From positions 62,001-126,000 of the forward strand of contig JAFDWK010000010.1 of NCBI GenBank assembly GCA_018268515.1: a stretch of DNA of 64,000 nucleotides. Reading direction: 5' to 3'. The position numbers were made by a program, and so were the translations under genes. Source of the DNA: Actinomycetota bacterium. Lineage in GTDB: Bacteria > Actinomycetota > Actinomycetes > Actinomycetales > Microbacteriaceae. The notes beneath the pieces were generated by a model. The model was not told where the DNA came from. It worked only from the letters and a program-made list of their open reading frames with translations, and ran no database searches. This document shows, piece after piece, positions 26,636-35,369 of this stretch; the stretch's first letter is position 1, and the number at the start of each line of letters is the position of its first letter.

Positions 26636-26962
26636 TCACTCGCCGTCGAGCGAGAGCTCCTGGGGCAGTTCGAACTCGCGCCGGGACAGCTCCTCGACGT
26701 TCACGTCCTTGAACGTCAGCACGCGCACCGACTTCACGAACCGGTCGGCCCGGTAGATGTCCCACACCCACACGTCGTTCATCGACACTTCGAAGTAGAA
26801 GTCGTGCTCGGTGTCGCGACGCACCACGTTGACCTCGTTGGCGAGGTAGAAGCGACGTTCGGTCTCGACCACGTACTGGAACTGCAGGACCACGTCGCGG
26901 TACTCGCGGTACAGGGCGAGTTCGAGCTCGCGGTCGTAGTCGTCGAAGGCGTCGTCATCCAT
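26636..26962 (-). CDS. DUF2469-family protein
   Basis: 108 aa, very acidic at the N-terminus (DDDAFDDYDRELELALYREYRDVV), then FQYVVETERRFYLANEVN and WDIYRADRFVKSVRV. A nearly invariant actinobacterial protein lying next to rnhB and yraN, as in mycobacteria; function unknown. GGGGGA precedes the ATG, and TAGGAT nine bases upstream could be a -10. Confidence 0.9.
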   Translation of the reverse strand: MDDDAFDDYDRELELALYREYRDVVLQFQYVVETERRFYLANEVNVVRRDTEHDFYFEVSMNDVWVWDIYRADRFVKSVRVLTFKDVNVEELSRREFELPQELSLDGE

Positions 26963-27072
26963 GATCCCCCCATCCTACGAGAGCGGATCGGCCGGGCCGC
27001 ATCGGAACCACGGGGCGCGATGCCGATGCGCCGCCCGCCGCGGCACCGCACCACGCGCGGGCGCTCCCCGCC

Positions 27073-27112
27073 TCCGAGAACAGGGGGGGCGCTCTCAGAA
27101 CAGGGTGGGCGC
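27073..27112. repeat. Imperfect 20-bp duplication of the rnhB 3' end
   Basis: Units 27093-27112 (inside rnhB and over its stop) and 27073-27092 differ at three positions. On the minus strand both read GCGCCC-x-CCCTGTTCT. The period is the same 20 bp as the triplication at 14415. Confidence 0.7.
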
Positions 27113-27754
27113 GTCCGTGATCGCCCAGGACGAGCGATGGTGCGGTGTCAGTCCGCCACGGCGGATCGCCTCGCGGTGCTCCACGCTGGCGTACCCCTTG
27201 TTGCGTTCCCATTGGTAGGCGGGGAACGCGCCTGCCAGCTCGATCATGAGCGTGTCGCGGGCCACCTTGGCGAGCACCGACGCGGCGGCGACCGACGCGC
27301 AGTCCCGATCGGCCTTGATGATCGAGCGCACGGTCAGCACGCCGGGGTGCACGGAGGAGACGTAGTCGTGGTTGCCGTCCAGGATCACCAGCGCCGCGGA
27401 CGCATCCCAGGAGTCCCCGCACGCCGCGAGGATCGCACGGGAGGCGGCGAGGCCGAGGGCGCGCATGATCCCGACCTCGTCGATCTCGGTGCTGCCGGCC
27501 CAGCCCACGGCGCTCGCAGGCGCCCAGGCTCCGGCCCGCTCGGCGACCTCCGGGCGGCGCTTCTCGGGCACCAGCTTCGAATCCCGCAGGCCTTGCGGCA
27601 CGCGCCGCCGTGCGGCGGCCGCGTCGATGACGGTCGCCCCCACCGCGACGGGACCCGCCAGCGCCCCGCGGCCGACCTCGTCGAGGGCGATCAGCAGCGG
27701 ATGCTCGCGCAGCAGCAGCCGCTCAAGGACCAGGCTAGGCTCGACGACCGCCAC
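27095..27754 (-). CDS. rnhB: Ribonuclease HII
   Basis: 219 aa. Removes ribonucleotides from DNA and cleaves RNA-DNA hybrids. The active-site motif DEVGRGALAGPV is at about 25-36, later Asp lies in LVILDGNHDYV and another in IIKADRDCASVAAASVLAKV. It ends YASVEHREAIRRGGLTPHHRSSW..., typical of actinobacterial RNase HII. The GTG start overlaps the lepB 3' end by 20 bases. Confidence 0.95.
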   Translation of the reverse strand: MAVVEPSLVLERLLLREHPLLIALDEVGRGALAGPVAVGATVIDAAAARRRVPQGLRDSKLVPEKRRPEVAERAGAWAPASAVGWAGSTEIDEVGIMRALGLAASRAILAACGDSWDASAALVILDGNHDYVSSVHPGVLTVRSIIKADRDCASVAAASVLAKVARDTLMIELAGAFPAYQWERNKGYASVEHREAIRRGGLTPHHRSSWAITDAPTLF

Positions 27755-28517
27755 GACGGCGTCCCTGCGGCTTGGGATCCGAGACGCCGTTGAACACGGC
27801 GTAGTGACCGTCGACGAGGCCGAACCGGTCGAACGGCCAGGTGATCAGGAACGCCCGCCCGACGATGTTCTCCATCGGCACGAACCCGCCGCCGGGCTGA
27901 TCCTGGTGATAGCGGGAGTCCTCGGAACGGGTGCGGTTGTCGCCGAGCACCCAGATGGCCTTCTTCGGCACCGTGACGTCGAACGGCACGCTGGACGCCC
28001 GGGCATCGCCCACCCCGGGCTTCAGATACGAGGACTCGTCGATCGGCGCGCCGTTGACGGTGATCTGGCCGAGCGAGTTGCAGCACACGACGCGATCGCC
28101 GGGGAGGCCGATCAAGCGCTTCACCAGGTGGTCGTCCGAGTCGGGGGCCGCGATGCCGACCAGCGTGAGGAACCACTCACCGGCCTCGAGCAGCGCGGGC
28201 CGCGGCGGCTGAGCCGGCGCCGGCGGCAGCCACCCTCCCGGGTCCTTGAAGACCACGACGTCACCCCGGTGATAGCCGTTCCACTGCGGCGTGATCTCGT
28301 CGACCAGGATCCGGTCCTTGACGAGCAGCGTGTTCTCCATCGATCCCGAGGGGATGTAGAAGCTGCGCACGACGAAGCTCTTCACGAGGAAGGACACGAG
28401 CACCGCGATGAGCAGGATCACGACGATGTCGCGGAGGAAGATCACCCAGCCACGGCGGCGTGGCACGGCCCTGTCGCCTCGCGTGTCGGCGGGTCCGGCC
28501 GCGATCTCATCCGTCAT
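27735..28517 (-). CDS. lepB: Signal peptidase I
   Basis: 260 aa membrane-anchored serine protease cutting signal peptides after export. A basic N-terminus leads into one membrane anchor (about 26-48). Catalytic Ser59 lies in FYIPSGSMENTL and Lys133 in LVKRLIGLPGD, with box-E GDNRTRSEDSRY. A Pro-rich insert lies at 97-110. Followed by rnhB in one unit, downstream of the rplS hairpin. Confidence 0.95.
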   Translation of the reverse strand: MTDEIAAGPADTRGDRAVPRRRGWVIFLRDIVVILLIAVLVSFLVKSFVVRSFYIPSGSMENTLLVKDRILVDEITPQWNGYHRGDVVVFKDPGGWLPPAPAQPPRPALLEAGEWFLTLVGIAAPDSDDHLVKRLIGLPGDRVVCCNSLGQITVNGAPIDESSYLKPGVGDARASSVPFDVTVPKKAIWVLGDNRTRSEDSRYHQDQPGGGFVPMENIVGRAFLITWPFDRFGLVDGHYAVFNGVSDPKPQGRRRGGRRA

Positions 28518-28587
28518 GCGTCATCCTTCACAGACCGTCGACCGTCGATCGACGGCACCCTCCAGCTTCTCATGCCCGCGTATGAAT

Positions 28588-28621
28588 GAAGCGCCCCGAG
28601 AACCGTGTCTCGGGGCGCTTC
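28588..28621 (-). terminator. Terminator after rplS
   Basis: Perfect 14-bp stem GAAGCGCCCCGAGA with its complement and a 6-base loop. It lies about 47 bases beyond the rplS stop and ahead of lepB. No clear T-run. Confidence 0.8.
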
Positions 28622-28668
28622 AGAAGGCCTCATGGGATCTGCGCAGAGCGCGATCGGGCCGAGCGGGA

Positions 28669-29019
28669 TCAGCGCGCGTCGCGCTTCTCCTTGATCTTCG
28701 CCTTCTTGCCGCGGAGGTTGCGCAGGTAGTACAGCTTGGCGCGACGCACGTCACCGCGGGTGACGACCTCGATGTGGTCGATCACCGGGGAGTGCACCGG
28801 GAAGGTGCGCTCGACGCCCACCTGGAAGCTGATCTTGCGGACCGTGAAGGTCTCACGCACACCGTCGCCGGAGCGGCCGATGACGGCGCCCTGGAACACC
28901 TGGATGCGGGAGCGGCTTCCCTCGATGATGTTGACGTGCACCTTGACGGTGTCGCCGGGGAAGAAGTCGGGGATGTCGGAGCGGAGCGAAGCCGCGTCGA
29001 CGGCGTCGAGGATCTGCAT
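28669..29019 (-). CDS. rplS: 50S ribosomal protein L19
   Basis: 116 aa. Begins [29 protein letters not shown] and contains [25 protein letters not shown] and [10 protein letters not shown], all L19 hallmarks. The ATG at 29019 has GAGAGA upstream; an in-frame start at 29037 is less likely. Usually directly follows trmD; here map and a small membrane protein gene lie between. Confidence 0.97.
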   Translation of the reverse strand: MQILDAVDAASLRSDIPDFFPGDTVKVHVNIIEGSRSRIQVFQGAVIGRSGDGVRETFTVRKISFQVGVERTFPVHSPVIDHIEVVTRGDVRRAKLYYLRNLRGKKAKIKEKRDAR

Positions 29020-29207
29020 GATCGTCTCTCTCTGCACTCGCCTCAGGTCGCATGCAAGTCAGAAGGAAAAGGAGATGATGTGTGTCGAACGGCGCGCAAG
29101 GCGTCCGCGGGTTCCCCTGAGGCAGAACCGGGTCACGGCACAAGGAACCATTCTGCCATGGATCCGATGCGCCGCCAAAACGCGCGGCGTGACGGCCTTC
29201 GGCCGGC

Positions 29208-29735
29208 TCAGTGCGCTGCGCGGTCGTCGCGAGCAGGTCCCGTCTCGGTGATGACGAAGACCTGCCCGTCCTGGCTCGCCCGCTCCCGCACCGGCTCGTT
29301 CGGTTCCGGGTAGGCCGTCGCCCGCATCGTGCCGCCGTCGACCAGGAACGCCGTGCGTCCCCGCTCCGACACGTCCTTCCAGAGCTGCCAGAGGGTCGAC
29401 CAGAACAGGCCGAGGAAGGCCACGATCGTGCCGGTCAGCAACCACCCGAACGCGTCCTTCGGGAAGAAGCCGAGGGCGATCGTGAGACCGTGCCACACGG
29501 TGAAGCCGATCACGTCGCGCCAGGAGACCGCGCGCTCCTCGCGGACCGTGGGACGCGCCCGGACCAGGAGCCCCAGCACGACCTCTCCCACCAGCACGGA
29601 AGGCAGCGCCACGAACAGCACCCAGAGGAACGCGAACCCGCTGGCGTGGAAGACGCCCCAGCCGATGAACAGCCACAGCGGCAGCACGATCGCGGCCGGG
29701 AACAGCCAGGAGAAGAACGCGCGCCGGATCCACAT
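29208..29735 (-). CDS. Four-span membrane protein, function unknown
   Basis: 175 aa with about four hydrophobic segments (near 10-28, 32-56, 78-95, 100-118) and a soluble C-terminal tail ending in acidic and basic residues. No recognised transporter or enzyme motif. The tail (GRTAFLVDGGTMRATAYPEPNEPVRE) looks cytoplasmic. Convergent with nothing and divergent from map. Confidence 0.6.
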   Translation of the reverse strand: MWIRRAFFSWLFPAAIVLPLWLFIGWGVFHASGFAFLWVLFVALPSVLVGEVVLGLLVRARPTVREERAVSWRDVIGFTVWHGLTIALGFFPKDAFGWLLTGTIVAFLGLFWSTLWQLWKDVSERGRTAFLVDGGTMRATAYPEPNEPVRERASQDGQVFVITETGPARDDRAAH

Positions 29736-29844
29736 ACCGCGATGCTACGTCGCTCCTGAGGACCAGCGGCCGGACGTTCGCTGTGAGCGTGGGAGCGGAC
29801 GGCCCGGGCGGTGCGAGAGAATGGGAGCGAGGAGAGGAACGGGA

Positions 29845-30627
29845 ATGATCGAATTGCGCACCCCCGCCGAGATCGAGGAGATGCGGGCGGCCGGACGCTT
29901 CGTGGCGGATACGCTGGCGACGCTGCGCGCCGAGACGAAGGTGGGCACCAACCTGCTGTCCATCGACCGGCGTGCGCACGACATGATCCGCAAGGCCGGC
30001 GCCGAATCCTGCTACATCGACTATCACCCCTCGTTCGGCGCGAGCCCGTTCGGGAAGGTCATCTGCACCTCGGTGAACGACGCGGTCCTGCACGGGCTCC
30101 CCTTCGACTACACGCTGCGCGACGGCGACCTGGTCTCCCTCGATTTCGCGGTCTCCGTCGACGGCTGGGTCGCCGACTCCGCCGTGTCGTTCGTGGTCGG
30201 CACGCCCCGCGACGAGGATCTGCGCCTCATCGACACCACCGAGCGGGCCCTGGATGCGGCGATCGCCGCGGCCGTGGTCGGCAACCGCATCGGCGACATC
30301 TCCGCGTCGATCGCCGCCGTCGCGCACGGCGAGGGCTACTCGATCAACACCGACTTCGGCGGCCACGGCGTCGGCCGCATCATGCATGGCGACCCGCACG
30401 TGCCCAACGACGGGCGCGCCGGTCGCGGTTTCCCGCTGCGCGCGGGCCTGGTGATGGCGCTCGAGCCCTGGTTCCTGGCCACCACCGACGAACTCCTCAC
30501 CGATCCGGACGGCTGGACCCTGCGCAGCGTCGACGGCTCCCGCGGCTCGCACTCCGAGCACACCGTCGCGATCACCGAGGACGGCCCGATCGTCCTCACC
30601 GACCGGTCCTTCCTCGGCGTCGACTGA
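29845..30627 (+). CDS. map: Methionine aminopeptidase type I
   Basis: 260 aa. Removes the initiator Met after deformylation. Metal-ligand residues are visible in SLDFAVSVDGWVADSA (two Asp), GGHGVGRIMHGDP (His), MALEPW (Glu) and SHSEHTVAITEDG (Glu). GAGAGGAACGGGA before the ATG at 29845 gives the start. No N-terminal zinc finger or SH3-binding extension. A lone rightward gene inside the trmD-rplS region. Confidence 0.95.
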   Translation: MIELRTPAEIEEMRAAGRFVADTLATLRAETKVGTNLLSIDRRAHDMIRKAGAESCYIDYHPSFGASPFGKVICTSVNDAVLHGLPFDYTLRDGDLVSLDFAVSVDGWVADSAVSFVVGTPRDEDLRLIDTTERALDAAIAAAVVGNRIGDISASIAAVAHGEGYSINTDFGGHGVGRIMHGDPHVPNDGRAGRGFPLRAGLVMALEPWFLATTDELLTDPDGWTLRSVDGSRGSHSEHTVAITEDGPIVLTDRSFLGVD

Positions 30628-30651
30628 CGCCGCGACCCGAGGCCGTCGCTC

Positions 30652-30720
30652 GACCGCGAGACCGAACCTCCTTCTCGAGGCAGCCGTTCTCGCGACGCAG
30701 GTGCGGTCTCGCAGCAGGAA
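30652..30720. repeat. Intergenic GAGAC/GTCTC element, copy B
   Basis: Begins CGCGAGACCG and contains CTTCTCGAGG and GTTCTCGCGACGCAGGT. It ends GCGGTCTCGCAGCAGG, matching the plan and ends of copies A and C. It lies between the convergent genes map and trmD. Confidence 0.6.
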
Positions 30721-30790
30721 CTCGCGGCGGCAGCTCCGTGGCGGGAAGGCCACCGGCGGGTCGCGCGGGGCGGCGAGCACCGCGTCCGCG

Positions 30791-31510
30791 TCAGTCGTCG
30801 AGCAGATCCGGGCGGCGCCGCCGGGTGCGCTCGAGCTGCTGCTCGCGGCGCCAGGCCGCTATCGCGGCGTGGTTGCCGCTCAGCAGGATCGGCGGCACTT
30901 CCCGGTCGCGCCAGACCGAGGGCTTCGTGTACGACGGGTACTCGAGCAGCCCGTCCTCGTGCGATTCCTCGACGAGGCTCTCGGGGTTGCCGACGACGCC
31001 GGGGATGAGCCGGCCGATCGCCTCGATCATCGCCATGACGGCGACCTCTCCCCCGTTCAGCACGTAGTCGCCGAGGCTGATCAGCCGCACCTCGCCGAGG
31101 CTCGCGGCCTCTTCGAAGACGCGCTCGTCGATACCCTCGTAGCGGCCGCAGCCGAAGACGAGGTGCTCGCGGTCGGCGAGCTCACGGGCCGTGGACTGGC
31201 GGAACACCTCGCCGGCCGGTGAGGGGAAGATGATGGTGGGACGCGCCTCCACCGGCTCCGCGACCGAAGTCGTGTCGGCGGACCGGGCGGCGATCTGATC
31301 GAGGGCGAGGCCCCACGGCTCCGGCTTCATGACCATCCCGGCGCCACCGCCGTACGGCGTGTCGTCGACGGTGCGGTGCCGGTCGCTGGTCCAGTCGCGC
31401 AGATCGTGGATATTCAGCTCCAGGATCCCGCTGTCCCTCGCCCTGCCGAGCAGGGAGAGGGTCAGCCCGTCGAAATACGACGGGAAGATCGAGACGACGT
31501 CAATCCGCAC
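30791..31510 (-). CDS. trmD: tRNA (guanine-37-N1)-methyltransferase
   Basis: 239 aa SPOUT enzyme using SAM to make m1G37 in tRNA. The trefoil-knot part carries [13 protein letters not shown] and [14 protein letters not shown]; the N-terminus [16 protein letters not shown] is diagnostic. Codons for SVAEPVEAR lie in the loop before [10 protein letters not shown], where relatives are shorter. Their DNA (31243-31265) matches a dispersed palindromic repeat with changes mostly at third codon positions. The gene overlaps the rimM end by 11 bases. Confidence 0.96.
   Translation of the reverse strand: MRIDVVSIFPSYFDGLTLSLLGRARDSGILELNIHDLRDWTSDRHRTVDDTPYGGGAGMVMKPEPWGLALDQIAARSADTTSVAEPVEARPTIIFPSPAGEVFRQSTARELADREHLVFGCGRYEGIDERVFEEAASLGEVRLISLGDYVLNGGEVAVMAMIEAIGRLIPGVVGNPESLVEESHEDGLLEYPSYTKPSVWRDREVPPILLSGNHAAIAAWRREQQLERTRRRRPDLLDD
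31243..31265. repeat. Ameliorated copy of a dispersed palindromic repeat inside trmD
   Basis: A 23-bp stretch agrees with the complement of the rimM copy (31674-31697) at 17 of 23 positions. Four of the six differences are synonymous third positions in the trmD frame; the other two are a compensated pair in the palindrome arms. Confidence 0.6.
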
Positions 31511-32147
31511 CGGGCGCGTCCTGCTCGGGGGCGCCCGGCGTCGACGCGTCGACCGCGGCGTCCTCCTCGGCCAGCTCCTCGAAGAGCCCTGCGGGCGGGG
31601 TGACGACGATCCGGCCCCCGGCGATGTCCACCGTCGGGACGATCGCGGAGACGAACGGGACCATGATCTCGCCGGTCCCTGAGCCTGTCGAAGGGCCGGA
31701 TCCCGCCCCGGGCCGGACGATGAGCAGATCCTGCGCGGGCAGGTGCTCGACGCGGACCACGCGGCCGACCACGACGTCGTCTCGGACGACGTCCAGCCCG
31801 GTGAGCTGGTGGTCGTACCAGGCGTCGTCCTCGGGCTCCTCGGCCTCGTCCTGGTCGATCCACAGGATCGCCTTGACCAGGCCCTCCGCCGCGGTGCGGT
31901 CGTCGACGCCCTCGAAGAAGACGACGGAGCCGCCGTTCATCACCCGGTGCTCTCGGACGGTGATGGTCTTGCCGTGCCACGGAGATGCCTCGGGCACCTG
32001 CAACGTGAACTCGGCGCCGGGCACGAAGCGGCCGGCCGGATCATCGGTGTACAGCTCCAGCTTGAGTGCGCCCTTGAGCCCGTGCGCCTTGACGAGACGC
32101 CCCACGCGCAGCTGGTTGCGTCCGGAGGGGCGATCTGTGACGGCCAC
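31500..32147 (-). CDS. rimM: 16S rRNA processing protein RimM
   Basis: 215 aa. Assists 30S head assembly by binding S19. N-terminal RimM barrel ([27 protein letters not shown]) and C-terminal PRC-like barrel ([12 protein letters not shown]...[26 protein letters not shown]). Between them is an insert [11 protein letters not shown] encoded by an exact 24-bp dispersed palindrome (31674-31697). The GTG start lies next to the KH gene, and the end overlaps trmD. Confidence 0.95.
   Translation of the reverse strand: MAVTDRPSGRNQLRVGRLVKAHGLKGALKLELYTDDPAGRFVPGAEFTLQVPEASPWHGKTITVREHRVMNGGSVVFFEGVDDRTAAEGLVKAILWIDQDEAEEPEDDAWYDHQLTGLDVVRDDVVVGRVVRVEHLPAQDLLIVRPGAGSGPSTGSGTGEIMVPFVSAIVPTVDIAGGRIVVTPPAGLFEELAEEDAAVDASTPGAPEQDAPGAD
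31674..31697. repeat. Dispersed 24-bp palindromic repeat inserted in rimM
   Basis: The arms GGTCCCT and AAGGGCC flank a centre reading GAGCCTGTCG. This short repeat is common, from general knowledge, in several high-GC bacteria. Here it is in frame and adds a Gly/Ser/Thr loop to RimM. Confidence 0.8.
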
Positions 32148-32149
32148 GC

Positions 32150-32380
32150 TCAGTCGTCCGCGACGTCGACGCGCACGCGACGTCCGTCCGCGAGCGCGGT
32201 GATCAGCGTGCGCAGGGCCTTGGCGGTGCGGCCGCCGCGCCCGATCACGCGCCCCCGGTCATCGGGGTGCACGTGCACCTCGAGGACGTCGCCGCGGGGC
32301 GACGAGGTGGCGGTGATGGTGACATCCTCCGGGTGATCGACGATCCCCGAGACGATGTGCTCGAGCGCGGCAGCCAGCAC
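32150..32380 (-). CDS. khpA: KH-domain RNA-binding protein (KhpA-like)
   Basis: 76 aa single KH domain. The RNA-gripping loop is GRVIGRGGRTAKALRTL (GxxG). Small KhpA proteins bind sRNA and mRNA and influence cell size and division in Gram-positives. It sits between rpsP (6 bases away) and rimM, its standard place. GTG start. Confidence 0.92.
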   Translation of the reverse strand: MLAAALEHIVSGIVDHPEDVTITATSSPRGDVLEVHVHPDDRGRVIGRGGRTAKALRTLITALADGRRVRVDVADD

Positions 32381-32386
32381 GACGGA

Positions 32387-32818
32387 TTACTCCGCGTCGG
32401 CCGCAGCCTCGGCTGCGTCCTCGGCGGGGGCCTCGACGGGAGCCTCCTCGGCGGGAGTCTCCTTCTTCTCGGCCTTGGGCTTGATGACCGACTTCTTGGA
32501 AGCGTCGGCCTCGAAGGCGACCTTCTCGCCGGCGACCTTGAGGGTGGACTTCGCGTCCTTGTCGCCCTTGAAGATGCCCCAGTCGCCCGTGATCTTGAGG
32601 ATGGCGGCGACCTGCTCGGTCGGCTGCGCGCCGACGGACAGCCAGTACTGCGCCCGCTCGGAGTCGACCTCGATGAACGAGGGCTCCTCGGTCGGGTGAT
32701 ACTTGCCGATCTCCTCGATCACGCGACCGTCGCGCTTGGTGCGCGAGTCGGCGACGACGATGCGGTAATAGGGCGCACGGATCTTGCCCAGGCGCTTGAG
32801 ACGAATCTTGACAGCCAC
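32387..32818 (-). CDS. rpsP: 30S ribosomal protein S16
   Basis: 143 aa. N-terminal 85 residues are canonical S16 ([35 protein letters not shown]). An Ala/Glu/Pro/Lys-rich tail of about 50 residues follows, typical of actinobacteria. The GTG start has AGGAG six bases upstream. First gene of rpsP-khpA-rimM-trmD. Confidence 0.97.
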   Translation of the reverse strand: MAVKIRLKRLGKIRAPYYRIVVADSRTKRDGRVIEEIGKYHPTEEPSFIEVDSERAQYWLSVGAQPTEQVAAILKITGDWGIFKGDKDAKSTLKVAGEKVAFEADASKKSVIKPKAEKKETPAEEAPVEAPAEDAAEAAADAE

Positions 32819-33098
32819 GATTCTCCTGAATGGTGTGGAAGCAGAATGCTTGAAAGAAAGGCGAACCGATCACCAGAAGCGTGGGGTGCACACCCGGTGG
32901 AAGCTCTACGGGGCGGATCGCGGCCGGATAGAGGGTCGAGCGGCGATCCAGCTGTCTATTCTGCCAGATCCGGCGTCCGCTGGCGAAACGGCGCCGGGCC
33001 GTGTCGCATCCGGCGTCTCGGAACGTCACGATTCCATGGTCTCGCCGCACGCCCGTGCGATCATGGGCCGACCATCTCCCGCACCGAATCGAGGCCTC

Positions 33099-34238
33099 AT
33101 GCCGATCGAGTTCGCCTCCTCGCCGCGTTCCACGGTGGGCCTGGAATGGGAGCTGATGCTCGCGGATCCGGCAACCGGCGATCTGGTCGGACGAGCGCCG
33201 GAGCTGCTGCGCGACCTCGAAGGCGCCAGCGCCGGCGAGCGGCACACGGTGACGGGCGAGCTGCTGACGAACACCATCGAGGTGACCAGCGGCATCGGAT
33301 CCACCGTGTCCGCGGCCGTGCAGGACATCGCCGCCGCGATCGCGTCGGTGCGCGCTGCGACGAACCCGGCCGGTATCGAGCTGCTCTCCGCGGGCAGCCA
33401 CCCCTTCGCACAGTGGTATGACCAGCAGGTCACCGACAAGACGCGCTACCACTCGCTGATCGAGAAGACGCAGTGGTGGGGCCGGAACATGATGATCTGG
33501 GGCATCCACGTGCACATCGGCGTGGAGGACAGGAACAAGGTACTGCCGATCATCGGCGCCTTGACCTCGTACCTGCCGCATCTTCAGGCGCTCGCCGCAT
33601 CGAGCCCGTTCTGGGCGGGCGAGCGCACCGGGTACGCCTCCAATCGCGCGCTGGTGTTCCAGCAGCTGCCGACCGCCGGCCTGCCCTGGGCGCTGCCGGA
33701 CTGGACCGCGTACGAGGGGTATCTCGATGACATGGTGCGCACGGGCGTGATGAGCGATGCGACCGAGGTGCGCTGGGACATCCGCCCCGCCCCACGCTGG
33801 GGCACGATCGAGGTGCGGGCGTGCGACGGGATGTCGACGCTGCGGGAGCTCGCCGCGGTCGCCGCGCTCACGCAGGTGCTGGTGGAGTCGTTGTCCCGCG
33901 ATCTCGACGAGGGTCGGCCGCTCATAGTGCTGGCGCCCTGGTTCCACCGGGAGAACAAGTGGCGCGCGGCGCGCTACGGGCTCGACGCCGAGGTGATCGT
34001 GTCGCCGGACGGCACGCAGCGCTCCGTGCGGGACCATCTGGCTGAGGAGGTCGAACGGCTCTCCCCCATCGCCGCCGAGCTGCAGTGCTCCGCACCGTTC
34101 GGCGGGGTCTCCGACATCCTGCAGGACGGCGCCAGCTACGAGCGGCAGCTCGCGGTGGCCGAGGCCACCGGTGGCGATCTGCACGAGGTCGTCCACCACC
34201 TGATCCGCGAGTTCCGTTCCGGCCCCGAGACGGTGTGA
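33099..34238 (+). CDS. YbdK-type carboxylate-amine ligase (GCS2 family)
   Basis: 379 aa glutamate-cysteine-ligase-like enzyme. It has FASSPRSTVGLEWELML at the N-terminus (ExE metal/ATP site), NTIEVTSG, GIHVHIGVEDR and RWDIRPAPRWGTIEVRACDG, followed by PWFHRENKWRAARYGLDAEV. The family couples carboxylates to amines with ATP. A role in glutamyl-cysteine or ergothioneine-like thiol synthesis is possible but unproven, since actinobacteria usually make mycothiol. GAGG lies six bases before the ATG at 33099. Confidence 0.88.
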   Translation: MPIEFASSPRSTVGLEWELMLADPATGDLVGRAPELLRDLEGASAGERHTVTGELLTNTIEVTSGIGSTVSAAVQDIAAAIASVRAATNPAGIELLSAGSHPFAQWYDQQVTDKTRYHSLIEKTQWWGRNMMIWGIHVHIGVEDRNKVLPIIGALTSYLPHLQALAASSPFWAGERTGYASNRALVFQQLPTAGLPWALPDWTAYEGYLDDMVRTGVMSDATEVRWDIRPAPRWGTIEVRACDGMSTLRELAAVAALTQVLVESLSRDLDEGRPLIVLAPWFHRENKWRAARYGLDAEVIVSPDGTQRSVRDHLAEEVERLSPIAAELQCSAPFGGVSDILQDGASYERQLAVAEATGGDLHEVVHHLIREFRSGPETV

Positions 34239-34298
34239 CCCCCGATCGGAGGGCTGTGCGAGCCTCGTGGCGCGCTCCACGCAGAGAGCGGTGACCCG

Positions 34299-35261
34299 TC
34301 ATCCCTCCACGAGCTGACGCGCGAGCCCCTCATCCAGCACGACGTCGGTGACCAGCCGCGCGCCGATCGCCGCCCGCAGCGAGGGCACCTTCTGGGCACC
34401 GGCCACGACGCAGAACCGTCGCGCCACGCGGCGCAGCCGGTCCAGTCCCGGGCCGCTCGCGCGGGCGTTCACCGCGATGTCCTTCCAGGTGCCGTCAGCG
34501 CGGAAGAACACGGTCGCGACATCGCCGATCGCTCGGTCCTCCCGGAGGCTCCGGTAGTCGTCGCGGCCCAGGTACCCGCCCACGTACACCCGGCTGGGCA
34601 CCTCGGCGCTGGGCGAACCCACGCTGAAGACGGCGAGGTCCATCTTCGCCTGCAGGTCCAGCACCCGCAGCGTGCTGCGCTCGCGCCACATCGCCTCGCG
34701 CGTGCGGGGGTCGTCGAAGAACGCGGGCACCGGGAACTGCTGCACCTGGGCGCCGAACGCGGATCCGAACCGCTGCAGGATCTCGCTGGAGTACTCCACG
34801 CCGCTGGTGAGGGTGTTGCCGGCGCCGTTGAGCTGCACGATCGTGGTGCCGCGCGTCTCCTTCTGGCCGAGCTCGCGGCTGACGGCGCTGATGGTCGAGC
34901 CCCAGGCGAGCCCGACGATCATGTTCGAGTCGATGATCTGGGTGAGCAGCCGCCCGGCCGTGAGCGCGACCCGCTCCAGACGCTCGACCTCGGTCACGCT
35001 CTCCGGCATCGGCACCACATGCGCCGTCACGTGCAGGCGGTCGTGCAGCTCCTGCTCGAGTTCGCCCGCGTGCTCGAGCGGGGAGTTGATCCGGATGTCC
35101 ACCAGCCCGACCTCGCGCGCGTACGCGAGCAGCCGCGACACCGATGACCGCGAGGTGTCCAGCTCCTCCGCGATGACGTCCATCGTCTTGTCCTGCAGGT
35201 AGTACAGCCGGGCTGCCGTCAGGGCCGCCACGACCTTGGCCTGGCGCTTCCGTTCATCCAT
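34299..35261 (-). CDS. SorC/DeoR-type sugar-binding transcriptional regulator
   Basis: 320 aa. N-terminal helix-turn-helix (about 20-60, AARLYYLQDKTMDVIAEELDTSRSSVSRLLAYAREVGLVDI). A large effector-binding SorC domain follows with VGLAWGSTISAVSREL and TTIVQLNGAGN. Such domains bind sugar phosphates; glycerol-3-phosphate or dihydroxyacetone phosphate would fit the context. Divergent from glpD with an inverted-repeat operator in the shared 108-bp gap, so it most likely controls glpD-glpF-glpK and itself. AAGGG lies upstream of the start. Confidence 0.88.
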   Translation of the reverse strand: MDERKRQAKVVAALTAARLYYLQDKTMDVIAEELDTSRSSVSRLLAYAREVGLVDIRINSPLEHAGELEQELHDRLHVTAHVVPMPESVTEVERLERVALTAGRLLTQIIDSNMIVGLAWGSTISAVSRELGQKETRGTTIVQLNGAGNTLTSGVEYSSEILQRFGSAFGAQVQQFPVPAFFDDPRTREAMWRERSTLRVLDLQAKMDLAVFSVGSPSAEVPSRVYVGGYLGRDDYRSLREDRAIGDVATVFFRADGTWKDIAVNARASGPGLDRLRRVARRFCVVAGAQKVPSLRAAIGARLVTDVVLDEGLARQLVEG

Positions 35262-35293
35262 TTCGGCCCTTCCGAGATCGATCCGACCGATTC

Positions 35294-35325
35294 TTGCACA
35301 TTCGTGCACGTTGCTTGCGCATACG
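35294..35325. promoter_or_regulatory. Operator region for the SorC-like regulator
   Basis: TTGCACATTCGTGCA (35294-35308) contains an inverted repeat TGCAC-n4-GTGCA. A second, weaker TTGCTTGCGCATACG (35311-35325) resembles it and overlaps the proposed glpD -35. The pair sits between the divergent starts of the regulator and glpD. Confidence 0.6.
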
Positions 35326-35343
35326 GGCGGCTGGGGGAATGCT
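35315..35343 (+). promoter_or_regulatory. Candidate glpD promoter
   Basis: TTGCGC (35315-35320), 17-base spacer, AATGCT (35338-35343), 26 bases before the ATG. The -35 falls within the second operator-like half, which would allow repression by occlusion. Confidence 0.45.
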
Positions 35344-35369
35344 GTGAGAAATCCGGGAAGGAGACGATG

